Shown in pieces: positions 27,076-37,396 of a stretch of 64,000 nucleotides of DNA. The DNA comes from Aestuariibacter sp. A3R04. Lineage in GTDB: Bacteria; Pseudomonadota; Gammaproteobacteria; Enterobacterales; Alteromonadaceae. The DNA is taken from NCBI RefSeq assembly GCF_018860805.1, contig NZ_JAHKQR010000003.1, forward strand, positions 186,001 to 250,000, written 5' to 3'. Within the stretch, counting starts at the first letter, position 1. Each line of letters begins with the position of its first letter. Position numbers and translations under genes: made by a program. The notes beneath the pieces were generated by a model. It saw only the letters and a list, made by a program, of their open reading frames with translations. It was not told where the DNA came from and ran no database searches.

Positions 27076-28866
27076 ATGTACCAATTACCACAATTTGGCG
27101 CTTTTTTGTCACAGCGTCATTATTTGCCTTTGTTTCTTACCTATTTGATGAGTTTTTTTATCATTGGGTGCAGTGGAGATAATAGCAAACAAAAATTTGA
27201 CGAAACGCCTGTAGAAAACACGGTTGATGTCAAAGACAGTGAGGCAAACATCAGCGTCAATCAGGTTGGATATCTTACTGATGGAAACAAACGTGCAATC
27301 GTGCCAGCGGTAAGTACAGGAAAATTTGTGATCAAGAGAGTAGACGATCACAGTGTGCGTTTCGAGGGTACGCTGAGTGAGCCCGTGTCATGGGCATTGA
27401 GCGATGACGGTTTTGTGACCTATGCAGATTTCAGTGATTTTACCGAGCAAGGGGAGTTTTATCTGGAAGTTCCAGGTCTGTCTCCATCATGGCCTTTTAC
27501 TGTGGGTGAGCATGTTTATCATGAGCCGCATCGTGCCGCTTTGAAATCATTTTACTTTAATCGGGCAGGTATCGCGTTAACCGAGAAATATGCTGGCCGC
27601 TGGCAACGACCAGCCGGTCACCCGGATTCCCAGGTCAGTGTGCACGCGTCTGCGACTACGCCGGCACTGGATGCGCTTGCCGTATTGTCATCGGAAAAGG
27701 GGTGGTATGATGCCGGTGACTATGGCAAATATATCGTGAATTCGGGTATCGCGACTTACACACTGCTCGCTGCCTACGAGCACTTTCCAACTTACTATCA
27801 AACGGTGAATGTGAACATTCCTGAATCGGGTAATGGGACGGCGGATCTTCTGGACGAGATACGCTGGAACCTCGATTGGATGGCAAGTATGCAACGCCAC
27901 GATGGAGCCGTGTTTCACAAGCTGACGACTCTGGCTTGGGCAGGCATTGAAATGCCACATGAAGATCGGGCTGAACGTTATGTCATTGGTGTGTCTACCG
28001 CGGCTACACTGGATTTTGCAGCTACCCTAGCCATGGCTAGCCGCGTTTATAGTCATCTGGAACCAGAACAAGCCCGTCAGTGGTTACAACAGGCTCAAAA
28101 TGCATGGCAATGGGCAGTACAAAATCCGTCGGTGCAGTATACTCAACCTGAGGATGTACAAAGTGGTGAATATGGCGATGAGCAATTTGCCGATGAGTTT
28201 TTCTGGGCCGCGGCTGAACTGTTCATTGCCACCGAAGACGACGGTTACCTGAACTACATTACTAACAGCGACCTCAGTATTGGCGTTCCTGGTTGGGCGA
28301 ATGTTGAAACACTTGGTTTAATTTCCCTACTGCATCGTGGGGCCGGTAAACTCCCCGCTCCGGTAATGACTAAACTGCAAGACGAACTGATTTCTCTGGC
28401 AGATGACATTTCAGAACAAATGAAAAGTACACCCTATAATGTACCTATGCAGAACGCCGATTTTGTATGGGGCAGTAACAGTGTGCTGTTGAATAAAGCA
28501 TTCGTTCTTTTAAATGCCTACGGGTTAACCGGTAGCGCTAAGTACAAACAGGGTGTGTACGACAGTATTTCTTACGTATTTGGCATGAACCCCACAGGCT
28601 ATAGCTTTGTTACCGGTTACGGGCATCTAACGCCCATGGCACCGCACCATCGCATATCGGCAAGCGACGGTATTGAAGCGCCAGTGCCAGGTATGCTCGT
28701 TGGTGGCCCGCACGCCGGATGGCAAGACAACTGCCAGTATCCGTCATCCAAGCCGGCCAACTCTTACCTCGATGACTGGTGCAGTTTCTCAACCAATGAG
28801 ATAGCGATTAACTGGAATGCACCCTTGGTTTATGTATTGGGTGCGGTGAATGCAATGTCTCAATGA
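27076..28866 (+). CDS. Glycoside hydrolase family 9 endoglucanase-type lipoprotein
   Basis: A 596-residue protein from the ATG at 27076; the frame extends to a weaker TTG at 27055. The leader ends MSFFIIGC, a lipobox. A cellulase N-terminal Ig-like domain (ISVNQVGYLTDGNKRAIVP) covers about residues 55-145, followed by the alpha/alpha-barrel. Catalytic motifs are WYDAGDYGKYIVNSG (Asp212, Asp215), HHRISASDG near the C-terminus and NEIAINWNAPLVY, whose Glu is the expected proton donor. It cleaves beta-1,4-glucan backbones (cellulose, mixed-linkage glucan or xyloglucan), probably at the cell surface or in the periplasm, feeding the GH3 enzyme and TBDR. Confidence 0.92.
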   Translation: MYQLPQFGAFLSQRHYLPLFLTYLMSFFIIGCSGDNSKQKFDETPVENTVDVKDSEANISVNQVGYLTDGNKRAIVPAVSTGKFVIKRVDDHSVRFEGTLSEPVSWALSDDGFVTYADFSDFTEQGEFYLEVPGLSPSWPFTVGEHVYHEPHRAALKSFYFNRAGIALTEKYAGRWQRPAGHPDSQVSVHASATTPALDALAVLSSEKGWYDAGDYGKYIVNSGIATYTLLAAYEHFPTYYQTVNVNIPESGNGTADLLDEIRWNLDWMASMQRHDGAVFHKLTTLAWAGIEMPHEDRAERYVIGVSTAATLDFAATLAMASRVYSHLEPEQARQWLQQAQNAWQWAVQNPSVQYTQPEDVQSGEYGDEQFADEFFWAAAELFIATEDDGYLNYITNSDLSIGVPGWANVETLGLISLLHRGAGKLPAPVMTKLQDELISLADDISEQMKSTPYNVPMQNADFVWGSNSVLLNKAFVLLNAYGLTGSAKYKQGVYDSISYVFGMNPTGYSFVTGYGHLTPMAPHHRISASDGIEAPVPGMLVGGPHAGWQDNCQYPSSKPANSYLDDWCSFSTNEIAINWNAPLVYVLGAVNAMSQ

Positions 28867-28874
28867 TTAAAAAT

Positions 28875-28917
28875 GGCGGCACGCTCAACTTGAACAACTA
28901 TAGTGGGCAATGCCGCC
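28875..28917 (-). terminator. Possible terminator at the end of selO
   Basis: GGCGGCA and TGCCGCC form a 7-bp stem spanning the selO stop codon. On the minus strand ATTTTTAATC follows, so it can act as an intrinsic terminator for selO and perhaps for the convergent GH9 transcript. Confidence 0.4.
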
Positions 28918-30588
28918 AGCGCTTTCATATTGAGCGGGGCGCTTTTGACAATATGTTGCTTCGGTGTCAGCTGACTGCTCATCGTAGGGGTGGGTTAACA
29001 CGTTTTGCAGTGTGTGAATAAGGGAAAAGTCGCCTTGCTCTGCTTGCTGATAAGCGGGAACAATTTGCCATTCCCGCCACGTGTATTTGGGGTTTACTCG
29101 TTTCATGTTTTGGGAAATGAGCTGTAGATCTCCGCGTTCTTCCAAGGCCTCACGCCAGTTTGAAAGCCACTGTGTCCATTCTGTGAGCAACTGGTCAGTG
29201 GGTTTTAAGTAAAAGCAATCAGTGACGTCATCCACAGAGGTGGGAAGCGATGACAACGTACGAAAGAACAGGTTGAAATCAGCCCCGGAATGAAACAGCA
29301 GCTTAAGCAGTGTGATAACCGTTTGGTGCTCAACATTAGCAAGTCCGAGTTTAGCCGCCCACATGTCAGTCATTTTCCTTTCCATGATAGCGAGAAAGTC
29401 ATCGCTTACATTATCGAGTAATTGTTGCTGTTCGGGCGCATCACTGAGCAGTGGAGACAGGGAACGGCAAAACATAGCAAAGTTCTTTTGTGCAGCGATG
29501 GGTTGATTTAGGAAGGAGAAATGTTGCCCGCCTCCGGTCCAGGGCTGATAGTACGGGTCAAAACGTTCACAAAAACCGAATGGGCCGTAATCAAGGGTGA
29601 AGCCGCCTGCGGCACAATTATCACTGTTAAAATTACCCTGGCAATATCCCACTCGGCACCAGTTGGCAATTAGGGATGTAAGTCGATCACGAAAAGCGAT
29701 AGCCAGTGGTACGAGTTGCATCTCAAAAGGTAGGGTGGTATCGATATTATCTGCATATTCCCGTTCTATAAGATGGCGCACTAGATCTGCCAGTTCCTGT
29801 TCGGCTTGAGGGTGCTCGCCGCAGCGTGCCCGGCGCGCAAACAACTCCAGCTGTCCTACTCGTATGAACGATGGCGCAACTCGTGTTGTTATTGCTGCTG
29901 GGTTTGGCACCATCACTTCCGGATCCTGAGATAAGGACCCGCTCACATACCAAGGGCGTTGTATCACTTCTGATTGAGACACAAACAGACTTAACGAACG
30001 GGATGTGGGTATTCCCAATGCGTGCATGTGCTCTTGCGCTAAAAATTCACGGACGCTGGAGCGCAATACGGCTCTGCCATCGGCGCCCCGGCAATACGGT
30101 GTTCTTCCGGCGCCTTTTAACTGCATTTCCCAGCGTTTTCCTTTACTGACAATTTCCAGAACAGAAATCGCGCGTCCGTCTCCGTAGCCATTACCGGTTC
30201 TAAAGGGGCATTGCTGGGTGTACTCAGTGCCATAAATAGACAGCGCGTAACCTGTGGCCCAACCCACCGAGTGCATTGGTGTTGGCGCGCAGGACATATC
30301 GCCAGAAAAGAAACGCATGAAATCAGCTGAATAGGCGAATGCATCATCAAAGCCAAGTTCACGGAATAAGCCGTGACTGTGGGCTACATATTGTGGCTCA
30401 GGCAAAGGGGTGGGTGTTACTGGCACGTAATGCCCAGAGAATACTTGCCTGGGATGATGGTCGTCTCCGGATTGGTTGCCGCGAGGGTCTGCTGTTAGTG
30501 TATTTAGCAAGGAATAGTCAACCCATTCGGCGAGCTGGCGTAAGGTTGTTACTTTTTCAGATTGTGCGTTCGACAGGTTGTGCGTCAT
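28885..30588 (-). CDS. selO: Protein adenylyltransferase SelO (YdiU/UPF0061)
   Basis: A 567-residue pseudokinase-fold enzyme that transfers AMP from ATP to Ser/Thr/Tyr of target proteins and is linked to redox stress. Hallmarks are [93 protein letters not shown] and the metal loop [20 protein letters not shown] followed by GPFG. The C-terminus ends SCSS, with Cys where eukaryotic SelO has selenocysteine. The NFNSDN loop differs from the MNTDN form of many bacterial members. Its location beside sugar loci seems incidental. Confidence 0.93.
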   Translation of the reverse strand: MTHNLSNAQSEKVTTLRQLAEWVDYSLLNTLTADPRGNQSGDDHHPRQVFSGHYVPVTPTPLPEPQYVAHSHGLFRELGFDDAFAYSADFMRFFSGDMSCAPTPMHSVGWATGYALSIYGTEYTQQCPFRTGNGYGDGRAISVLEIVSKGKRWEMQLKGAGRTPYCRGADGRAVLRSSVREFLAQEHMHALGIPTSRSLSLFVSQSEVIQRPWYVSGSLSQDPEVMVPNPAAITTRVAPSFIRVGQLELFARRARCGEHPQAEQELADLVRHLIEREYADNIDTTLPFEMQLVPLAIAFRDRLTSLIANWCRVGYCQGNFNSDNCAAGGFTLDYGPFGFCERFDPYYQPWTGGGQHFSFLNQPIAAQKNFAMFCRSLSPLLSDAPEQQQLLDNVSDDFLAIMERKMTDMWAAKLGLANVEHQTVITLLKLLFHSGADFNLFFRTLSSLPTSVDDVTDCFYLKPTDQLLTEWTQWLSNWREALEERGDLQLISQNMKRVNPKYTWREWQIVPAYQQAEQGDFSLIHTLQNVLTHPYDEQSADTEATYCQKRPAQYESAGGIAHYSCSS

Positions 30589-30787
30589 AGTAACTCAGTA
30601 GCATTGGCGGTGAAATAAACAGTGGTGCGCTTGCCCACAAGTCACGTTATAGATAAATGCGTCGTCTTTCCAGTGCGCGTTGGTAAACAACAACGAATAT
30701 TTTGCGGTGAGTCTTTATTGAGGCTGGGCTGGCAACAGCGGCGAACGGAAAGCTCAGCCGCTGATTTTACAATTTCAATATATCCTC

Positions 30788-31270
30788 TTAAGCGAATTGC
30801 TTAATCGGACGTCTATTTTTAGCCAGCAAAAACAGAAGGCCAGTAAACAGGAGTGCAAAACTCATTGGCTCTGAGACTTGTTGAGGGCGATGTATTGTAA
30901 TATCCCCAAGAAAATTTCCAGTAGAGTCCAGAACCATAGTGTCGATAATTTCAAATGAGCTGCTGATAAAGCTCATTCCAATAACGCCTTTACTCAAATC
31001 GGCTAAGTCGAAAAAGAATACGGGGCCAAAATCGAAGTTGATGTCATCTGAAGCCGTTTGCGTCATTCCATCAATTTCGAAATTAAGATCAAAGAAGGGG
31101 TCTTCAAATGCAAAAAGTAAATCGCTATATACTGCATCGCTATCGAATTGTAGTTGCCCTATCGTATTTCCTTCCAGGGTAACATCTTGAAAGATCAATG
31201 CGGCATTGCTGTTTGCAGTTACAAACGTCAATATCGCAACAACTACCCAGTGTCTTAAATTAGTTTTCAT
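30788..31270 (-). CDS. PEP-CTERM sorting-domain protein
   Basis: A 160-residue exported protein with an N-terminal signal peptide (to about SNA, residue 23), a beta-rich body and a C-terminal sorting tail: SEPMSFALLFTGLLFLLA followed by KNRR. That Pro, hydrophobic helix and Arg cluster are the PEP-CTERM signal recognised by exosortase, which would process the protein at the envelope. No exosortase or exopolysaccharide genes are in the window. AAAGGAATATACG precedes the ATG. The body has no recognised domain. Confidence 0.8.
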   Translation of the reverse strand: MKTNLRHWVVVAILTFVTANSNAALIFQDVTLEGNTIGQLQFDSDAVYSDLLFAFEDPFFDLNFEIDGMTQTASDDINFDFGPVFFFDLADLSKGVIGMSFISSSFEIIDTMVLDSTGNFLGDITIHRPQQVSEPMSFALLFTGLLFLLAKNRRPIKQFA

Positions 31271-31289
31271 CGTATATTCCTTTTATAAA

Positions 31290-31307
31290 GGCCTGCTGTG
31301 ACAGGCC
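31290..31307 (-). terminator. Terminator after the galactan operon (GH-A gene)
   Basis: GGCCTG-CTGTGA-CAGGCC, a 6-bp GC-rich stem with flanking A and T runs, 15 bases beyond the stop of the GH-A gene. On the minus strand TTTATAA follows the stem. It separates the long galactan operon from the PEP-CTERM gene. Confidence 0.6.
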
Positions 31308-31322
31308 GTTTTAGTGTTTAAA

Positions 31323-34256
31323 CTAGTACGTGCTTGCAGAAACTACCCAGCGAACGGCATCTGCAATAACAAAGTCATTGGTACCTGAATTACTGATAGT
31401 GATTACGGGCTCCTCACCTGCTGTAAGTTCGAAGCCATCCAATAACACCCAGTCGCCTCCGCCTTGGCGCTGATCGATATAAAAGGTTTCAACGCCATTG
31501 GATGTTGTTACAGAAATCGGTACGTTGTCCGCGCGATCGTTGGTTGAGTTGTAGTAGACATAGGCAATGTAGATTCCGTCTTCAGGCGCTTCCCACGAGT
31601 ACGAAATACTTAAATCGCCTTTTACTTGTCCTCTATCAGTCAGGTAGTCGTCGCCAATTTTGTCATCAGAAAAACTACTTGCTTGCCAATTTCCAGTCAG
31701 TTCAACGGTTGGGTCTTTGTTGTCAATAACAACGCCTCCATCTTGAAAGCGAATGGCATCCGCGATAACAAACCCCGCAGACGAGTCATTGCTGATGGTC
31801 ACTGCAGCACTACCATCATTGTTAAAGTTATATTGACCAAGACTCACCCAACCTTTTCCTGTTTGCATGTCTACGTCGACAATCTCAGTACCATCGTCGT
31901 GGTGAATAGACACTGGCACGTCTGGGGCTCTGTCGTTTCCATCGGCAAAGTAAATGGATACATCCCAAGCGCCGGCATAGGGTAAGTTAGGGCGGAAGGT
32001 GACGGATTTACTACCTTTGCCATTTTTGCGATCATGTAAATAGTTTTCGCCGATTCGCTCAGATGAAAAGCTACTTGTAGCCCAATCACCCACAATGTCC
32101 GCTGCGGCTACATCCAAGTTGTCAACAATAATTTCTAGCGGCTTCTCATCATCATCAATTTGCATAGTCACAACAGGGCTGCCGACGTAATAGCTGTCGT
32201 CTGGTAGCAGCGCTACGGTAACAAACTCATCTGGCTCAACTCTTGCGTCATCCAGTACAGTAACAGTCACCTGAATCGCATCTTCGCCCGGAGCAAATGT
32301 TACAGTAGAAGGGCCAGCAATCCAGTCTTCATTGCTACTCGAGTTGCCTGCATACTCCAAATGTACAGTGAGTTCCTGGGTCAGGTCGCCGTCGCGTATT
32401 ACTTCGACAATACCTGACATACTTGGCTCTGCGAGGTGACTGATTGGGAATACGCCGACCCAGTTTGCTTCCGGATCTGCATCATCTTTTAAAAGCATGC
32501 TCGCCCAGCTTTTTTCTCCAACGCGATATGTTGGGTCGATATCTAATTCAAGTGCGATAGTTTCAGCAACTTCGCCGATTTCATCGTCTTTAGGGAGCAC
32601 TCGAATAATTTGGGTAGCTTGGTTGGCGGCAAAGGCGACTTGTAACGGTATTTCTGCAAAGTCCTCACCCATTTTCGCAGAACTTCGATTGACAAGATGT
32701 ACTGTTAGAGGAGTAGAGATATCGCCCGTCCTTGTCACTCTAAATAACCCCATCGGACGTCCTTCACATGTACTTCGTTTTGCACCTCGAATATTTTCGC
32801 AAATGGTGTCGGTCATGGACGTTATAGTCACTAACGGAGCACTGCTTTGTTCTTCTACCCAATACTCTATTGTCATGGGAGGGAGCGTGACCGAAATAGT
32901 CTCTCCGCGTTTTACTTCCAGGTATTGGTCACGGACGTCTACATCATAGCGATGGCCGCTAAATTGTCCTGACGTACCGGAAGTATCAATCTCAAAGGTA
33001 AATGGCTGCTCACTGCGGTTTGTAAGTGCAAATACACGTTGCCCTTTAGGCGTCGTCCAGCCCATAATGCGTTGATCTTTGCGCACGGTTTGCTCAGATA
33101 TATTAAATCTCACGGAATTCCAGGGCATATATCTTAGAAAACCAGCCATGGCATGGTAGTTGGTAGTGAGGTAATCCCAATGGTGGGGTTCAATATTGCC
33201 GTATTTATCAAAATTGCTGTCATCACCGGGACGCCAGATACCTAAGCCATAGCCTTCTGATTCACTGTTATAAGAAGGCTTTAGCGCATGTAGCCAATAC
33301 CACGTAGGCGAATCTACAAATGTCATCCAATTCATGATCGATTGCGCTGTGTTTAACATGCGAAAAACACTGGTTTTACCATCGAGGTATTCGTATTCAT
33401 TGTTGTATACGGGCTTGCCATGTGCGTCGCTTTTGAAGTAGTCAGCTTGGTTAATTTGCAGGTCAGAGTTTGCGCCGATCCGGTGATGGCTCCAGCCGTC
33501 TACCAACTCCAGAATTTCGGGATCATCGTGGAACAATTGCACTCTTGAACTGTGTTGGCCGTGTCCACTATCCGCGTGAATCCATATGTCCGGATTGTAG
33601 GCCCGCACAGCTGACGCAGTGGCCTTGTATGCATCGTAGTATCGCTGTCCATCAGATTCATAATAGGCATTTGAATAGCGGTTGTTGTTGGTAAACGGTT
33701 CATTTTGTATCGTCCAACGAATCATCGGAATGCCGCCATTTTCGAAGTGTTGGATGTCTGTTACGACGGCTTCAGCGAACGCATCATAATCAATTTCGTT
33801 GTCTATGGTGCCGCCGATGTAATCTCCGTTTTCTTTCCAAAAGGGAGTAGGGGACCAATATTCTGCAGACGCCCCCTCCATACCTGAATCCATGATAATT
33901 GAACGCAGTTCTTCAAGCTGACCTGGGTACCTTTCTGCCAGATTTTTGTTGTCGTACGTCAACCCTCTGTAATACAACCCCATTGCCACTCTGGCATAGC
34001 GAAATCCTTGAAGAAGTTCATTGTTGAGCCTCTCTCGTTCAGACCAAATTAGATCATGTGGTATGCCAGTTTGCTGCTCTGGTAGTCCATTGTTACCCGA
34101 CCCAATGCTATCGGATTGAATTTCAACGCCGAGTCCCAGAATGGTTTGTCGATGCTCATTTGGCTTGAGTTCATATTCAGCGGCAGCGAGAGCCGCTGGT
34201 GACAAAACCAATGCGTACAGGTATCCCGCTGCTTGTTTTCGCAGTGCTATTTTCAT
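31323..34256 (-). CDS. Secreted multidomain clan GH-A glycoside hydrolase (GH30-like) with Calx-beta and golvesin-type domains
   Basis: A 977-residue exported protein (signal peptide to about residue 26). The catalytic barrel covers about 28-470. The probable acid/base Glu186 lies in RWTIQNEPFTNN (the NEP motif of clan GH-A) and the probable nucleophile is Glu287 in PVYNNEYEYLDG. A short beta domain closes the barrel, as in GH30. Two Calx-beta-like domains (about 470-590 and 595-695) follow, then two golvesin-C-like domains (about 697-840 and 843-977) with repeated pattern SSFS-(S/D)-(E/D)-(R/K)-IG-(E/D)-(N/D)-YL and DFVIADAVRW. It is the last gene of the galactan operon, 24 bases after the sulfatase. 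Substrate inferred to be a sulfated or branched galactan; family number not certain. Confidence 0.8.
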   Translation of the reverse strand: MKIALRKQAAGYLYALVLSPAALAAAEYELKPNEHRQTILGLGVEIQSDSIGSGNNGLPEQQTGIPHDLIWSERERLNNELLQGFRYARVAMGLYYRGLTYDNKNLAERYPGQLEELRSIIMDSGMEGASAEYWSPTPFWKENGDYIGGTIDNEIDYDAFAEAVVTDIQHFENGGIPMIRWTIQNEPFTNNNRYSNAYYESDGQRYYDAYKATASAVRAYNPDIWIHADSGHGQHSSRVQLFHDDPEILELVDGWSHHRIGANSDLQINQADYFKSDAHGKPVYNNEYEYLDGKTSVFRMLNTAQSIMNWMTFVDSPTWYWLHALKPSYNSESEGYGLGIWRPGDDSNFDKYGNIEPHHWDYLTTNYHAMAGFLRYMPWNSVRFNISEQTVRKDQRIMGWTTPKGQRVFALTNRSEQPFTFEIDTSGTSGQFSGHRYDVDVRDQYLEVKRGETISVTLPPMTIEYWVEEQSSAPLVTITSMTDTICENIRGAKRSTCEGRPMGLFRVTRTGDISTPLTVHLVNRSSAKMGEDFAEIPLQVAFAANQATQIIRVLPKDDEIGEVAETIALELDIDPTYRVGEKSWASMLLKDDADPEANWVGVFPISHLAEPSMSGIVEVIRDGDLTQELTVHLEYAGNSSSNEDWIAGPSTVTFAPGEDAIQVTVTVLDDARVEPDEFVTVALLPDDSYYVGSPVVTMQIDDDEKPLEIIVDNLDVAAADIVGDWATSSFSSERIGENYLHDRKNGKGSKSVTFRPNLPYAGAWDVSIYFADGNDRAPDVPVSIHHDDGTEIVDVDMQTGKGWVSLGQYNFNNDGSAAVTISNDSSAGFVIADAIRFQDGGVVIDNKDPTVELTGNWQASSFSDDKIGDDYLTDRGQVKGDLSISYSWEAPEDGIYIAYVYYNSTNDRADNVPISVTTSNGVETFYIDQRQGGGDWVLLDGFELTAGEEPVITISNSGTNDFVIADAVRWVVSASTY

Positions 34257-34280
34257 CTAGTTATCTCCAACGTAGAGTAG

Positions 34281-35696
34281 TTAAGGTGAGGCGTAATGCT
34301 CTCTTGCTTGCCGAAGCTGCGTTGCATACCTTTGTAACAGCTCGGTGTTTTCAGCAGTTAAGGCGAGATTAGTGAGTTCTGCAGGATCCCTTGAAGCATA
34401 AAGTTCAACGAATTCAGGGGTTGAAGGGTTTTCCGCAGAGTAAGTTTCAATATATAGGTAGTCTGCATCCCGAATAGCGAAGAAACTTCTCGGAATCAAT
34501 TGTGGTGTCGGCGATTCGTAGTATACGTATTCCCGCCATTGACTCGCAGGTTCAGACAATAGTTTGTTAAACGACGCGCCATCTAATCGATAATCCGGAG
34601 AAATGCCTGCTAAGTCCAGAATGAAAGGTGCAAGATCAACATTACTTACCAACCCATTATTTTCGCCGACCGGGATATCGGGGCCGCTGACAAATAAGGG
34701 TACCTGCATAGACGGCTTATACGCCAACACTTTGCTGGTCAAGCCATGCTCGCCGAGTAACCAACCATTATCTGACATGAAAATTATATAGGTATTTTTA
34801 TCGAGTCCCTGGCGTTTCAGCGCGTTTAGCAAGCGACCAATTTCTCTGTCCATGTCAGTCACTGCCGCGTAGTAGTCGCGAATATGTGCCTTAAGGTTAT
34901 CAGGACTTTGATAGCCATAAGTATTCATAGCACGGGTATAGCTGCGAGACTCTCTCAAATAGGGTGGTTTTCCCGTGGCCGTGTGATCCGGAGGGTAGGA
35001 TAGTGGTAAAGGCATGTCGTCGAGGCGATAACTTGCCAGTGATTGTTCAGTAGCAGGCCAGGAAAACTCATCATCCATATGAGGCACCTGGGTGTTATAC
35101 CACAAGAAAAAAGGTTTCTGGGTTTCAGATGCTCGAGTTAAGAAATCAATTGAGCGGTCGACAGACCATGTCTCAACGAAGCCGGGATAAATTTTAGCCT
35201 TGCCATTTTCAATCACCTCCCGTCCATACCAAGCGCCGTTGGCGTGAAAAATATCAGCACTGGTAAAACCCATATCTTGAGGGCTGTTCCCAACGTGCCA
35301 TTTTCCGGTAACACCCGTTAAGTAACCCTTGTCCCGAAGGGTCTGTACAAAGGTAGGCAAGCCTTGGTTGATAGGTGTATCACCATAGGTTGTGACGCCG
35401 TGTACCGAGGGATAGCGCCCCGTTAATACAGTCGCGCGACTTGGGCTGCAAACTGCAAGTACAGCGTACGCTTTATTAAACAGCAAACTTTGTTTAGCCA
35501 ACGCATCGAGGTGAGGTGTTTGGAGCAAATTGTTGTTGATCCCCAGTGTATCCTCGCGCAAATCGTCTGCGAAAATGAAAAGGATATTTGGTCTGCCGGA
35601 GTCGGCCGTTTCTAACTGAGGTGCATGTGATGCCATGGAGTGTTGCAAGCACCCTTGAAATAAACAAAGTAAGACGCTGAAAGTGATGAGTTTCAT
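34281..35696 (-). CDS. Sulfatase, S1 (formylglycine) family
   Basis: A 471-residue exported sulfatase. The first metal-binding motif is NILFIFADDLREDTLG. Cys83 in AVCSPSRATVLTGRYP is the residue converted to formylglycine (C-S-P-S-R). GKWHVGNSPQDMGF and FMSDNGWLLGEHGLTSK supply further conserved Lys/His/Asp/Asn positions. The layout is that of choline/iduronate-type S1 sulfatases. The N-terminus is a signal peptide, possibly a lipoprotein (QGC at 14-16). Its start overlaps the symporter stop in an ATGA junction, so it is translationally coupled to the galactose-acid genes and probably desulfates a galactan. Confidence 0.92.
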   Translation of the reverse strand: MKLITFSVLLCLFQGCLQHSMASHAPQLETADSGRPNILFIFADDLREDTLGINNNLLQTPHLDALAKQSLLFNKAYAVLAVCSPSRATVLTGRYPSVHGVTTYGDTPINQGLPTFVQTLRDKGYLTGVTGKWHVGNSPQDMGFTSADIFHANGAWYGREVIENGKAKIYPGFVETWSVDRSIDFLTRASETQKPFFLWYNTQVPHMDDEFSWPATEQSLASYRLDDMPLPLSYPPDHTATGKPPYLRESRSYTRAMNTYGYQSPDNLKAHIRDYYAAVTDMDREIGRLLNALKRQGLDKNTYIIFMSDNGWLLGEHGLTSKVLAYKPSMQVPLFVSGPDIPVGENNGLVSNVDLAPFILDLAGISPDYRLDGASFNKLLSEPASQWREYVYYESPTPQLIPRSFFAIRDADYLYIETYSAENPSTPEFVELYASRDPAELTNLALTAENTELLQRYATQLRQAREHYASP

Positions 35697-37396
35697 GATC
35701 TTTCCTCTATCAGAGAAACGTTATTTCTACGAAGGTAGAGCGACAAAAAGGCTGCAAATATGACTAAGGTTAGTGTCAGTACTATCATCTCTGACCGATG
35801 TATCTGAGTGAGGAGTGTGAGAACTGCTATAATGGCAGCGCATACCCACAGAGACAGGGTGACAATAAAGAGTGGAAGGTAATTGTCTGCAGTGCCAGCC
35901 TCTTGTTCCTCGGCCATTGTCAGATTTTTCCAAGCTTCAGATTGCCAACCTTCTATTCGTCCTTTAAGTTCAAGAAGAGACAAAACTAACAGCGGTGTCA
36001 CTACGCCAGCATAAATATCCATCATTCTGTCATTTGCCTGGCTCCATGAAGCCAGCGGTGTGAGCAATTCGATTTGAGTCAGCAATCCACCTTCCGCCAG
36101 ACCAAATTTCAAACAATAACCAATTAGCGCCGCGCTCAGTGCAGTAATCCAAACGGCGGATTGACCAATGTGTTTGCTGAATAAGCCCCAAAGTGCTGGT
36201 GCAAACAACGGGCTAATAAACAAACTCATCATACTAAAAACAATATTTTCAGCTCCACCAAGGTAAGGAATAGCGACGGCGAGAACAACGATAAGACAAC
36301 CGAGAATGGCGGTGAAAATGCGTCCAGCCCAGAGGGCTTCTTTGTCAGTTGCATTAGGTCTTAACCAATGCAGATATAGATTGTCAGTGAGCACACCTGC
36401 GAACACGTTTATTTGTGAACTGACCATACTGGCCGTCGCCGAAAACATGGCAGCGGCGACCAAGCCAAGCATGCCTAGCGGCAATAGGCTTTGGCTCATC
36501 AGGATATAGGCTTGTTCCGGGTTTGCTGTGGCATCTACACCTCTGAACAACATAGCGGGCAATAGCCAAATTCCGGGGCTGACAATATACAAAGCACCGA
36601 ACAATAACGCCGATTTTTTTGCATCCTTTTTAGTGGGAACAGACAAAAAGCGCTGCACAAACGCCCACTCAGCACCTAACATAAATAGGTGAATAGCCAT
36701 CCAACCGACTAAGAAATACCAACTGTAACCCGCAGATGTCCAGTTCAGAAAGTCCTCGGGCACCTTGCTGGCAAACTCATTCAGATCGTTGACGTTCGTC
36801 AATGCAAGCCACACGGTAAAAAACACCGAAATTGACAGGACAATGAATTGCAATACATCTGTCATCAGCACTGCCCAAAGGCCACCAATGATGGTGTAAA
36901 GTACTATAACGATACCGCAAATCACAATGATGCTGACTACGCTACCAGTGGCTCCGGGCATCAACGGCTGCAAGATTGTAGACAGCGCGTACAATGCGAC
37001 GGCTGAACCTACAATTCGCACAAACATCAGCATCCAGGTGTAATAGCGCACGGCCAGGGTACCGAACCGTTGTTGGATATATTCCGCTGGTGTCGCAATT
37101 GACAGTGTTTTCCACTTAGAAGCGATAAAAAACCCGACTAACAGCGCTGCACAACCACTCGCAATATTTATTGAAATAGCTACGAGACCGTGCTTAAAGG
37201 CCATACCGCCCCAAACAACGAAAGTACCAGCGGAGAACAGCGTCATGTAGCTACTAAGGCCTGATACCCACCAGGGTGATTGGCCTCCGGCAGCAAACAT
37301 ATCTTTGAAGGTGTTATTTTTTTTATAAAACACAACAGCTACGCCGAGCATGCCTGCGACGTAAATACCGAACACGAATAAATCATACAGTGTCAT
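35693..37396 (-). CDS. Sodium:solute symporter (SSS family)
   Basis: A 567-residue membrane protein with about 13-14 transmembrane helices. MTLYDLFVFGIYVAGMLGVA begins the usual SSS N-terminus, AAGGQSPWWVSGLSSYMTLF is its gate region, and SATASMVSSQINVFAGVLTD matches the sodium-site helix. I chose the ATG at 37396, which overlaps the aldolase stop in an ATGA junction; the frame runs further up to 37513 inside the aldolase gene. Given the operon it probably brings a galactose-type sugar, anhydrosugar or sugar acid into the cytoplasm. Confidence 0.9.
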   Translation of the reverse strand: MTLYDLFVFGIYVAGMLGVAVVFYKKNNTFKDMFAAGGQSPWWVSGLSSYMTLFSAGTFVVWGGMAFKHGLVAISINIASGCAALLVGFFIASKWKTLSIATPAEYIQQRFGTLAVRYYTWMLMFVRIVGSAVALYALSTILQPLMPGATGSVVSIIVICGIVIVLYTIIGGLWAVLMTDVLQFIVLSISVFFTVWLALTNVNDLNEFASKVPEDFLNWTSAGYSWYFLVGWMAIHLFMLGAEWAFVQRFLSVPTKKDAKKSALLFGALYIVSPGIWLLPAMLFRGVDATANPEQAYILMSQSLLPLGMLGLVAAAMFSATASMVSSQINVFAGVLTDNLYLHWLRPNATDKEALWAGRIFTAILGCLIVVLAVAIPYLGGAENIVFSMMSLFISPLFAPALWGLFSKHIGQSAVWITALSAALIGYCLKFGLAEGGLLTQIELLTPLASWSQANDRMMDIYAGVVTPLLVLSLLELKGRIEGWQSEAWKNLTMAEEQEAGTADNYLPLFIVTLSLWVCAAIIAVLTLLTQIHRSEMIVLTLTLVIFAAFLSLYLRRNNVSLIEERS

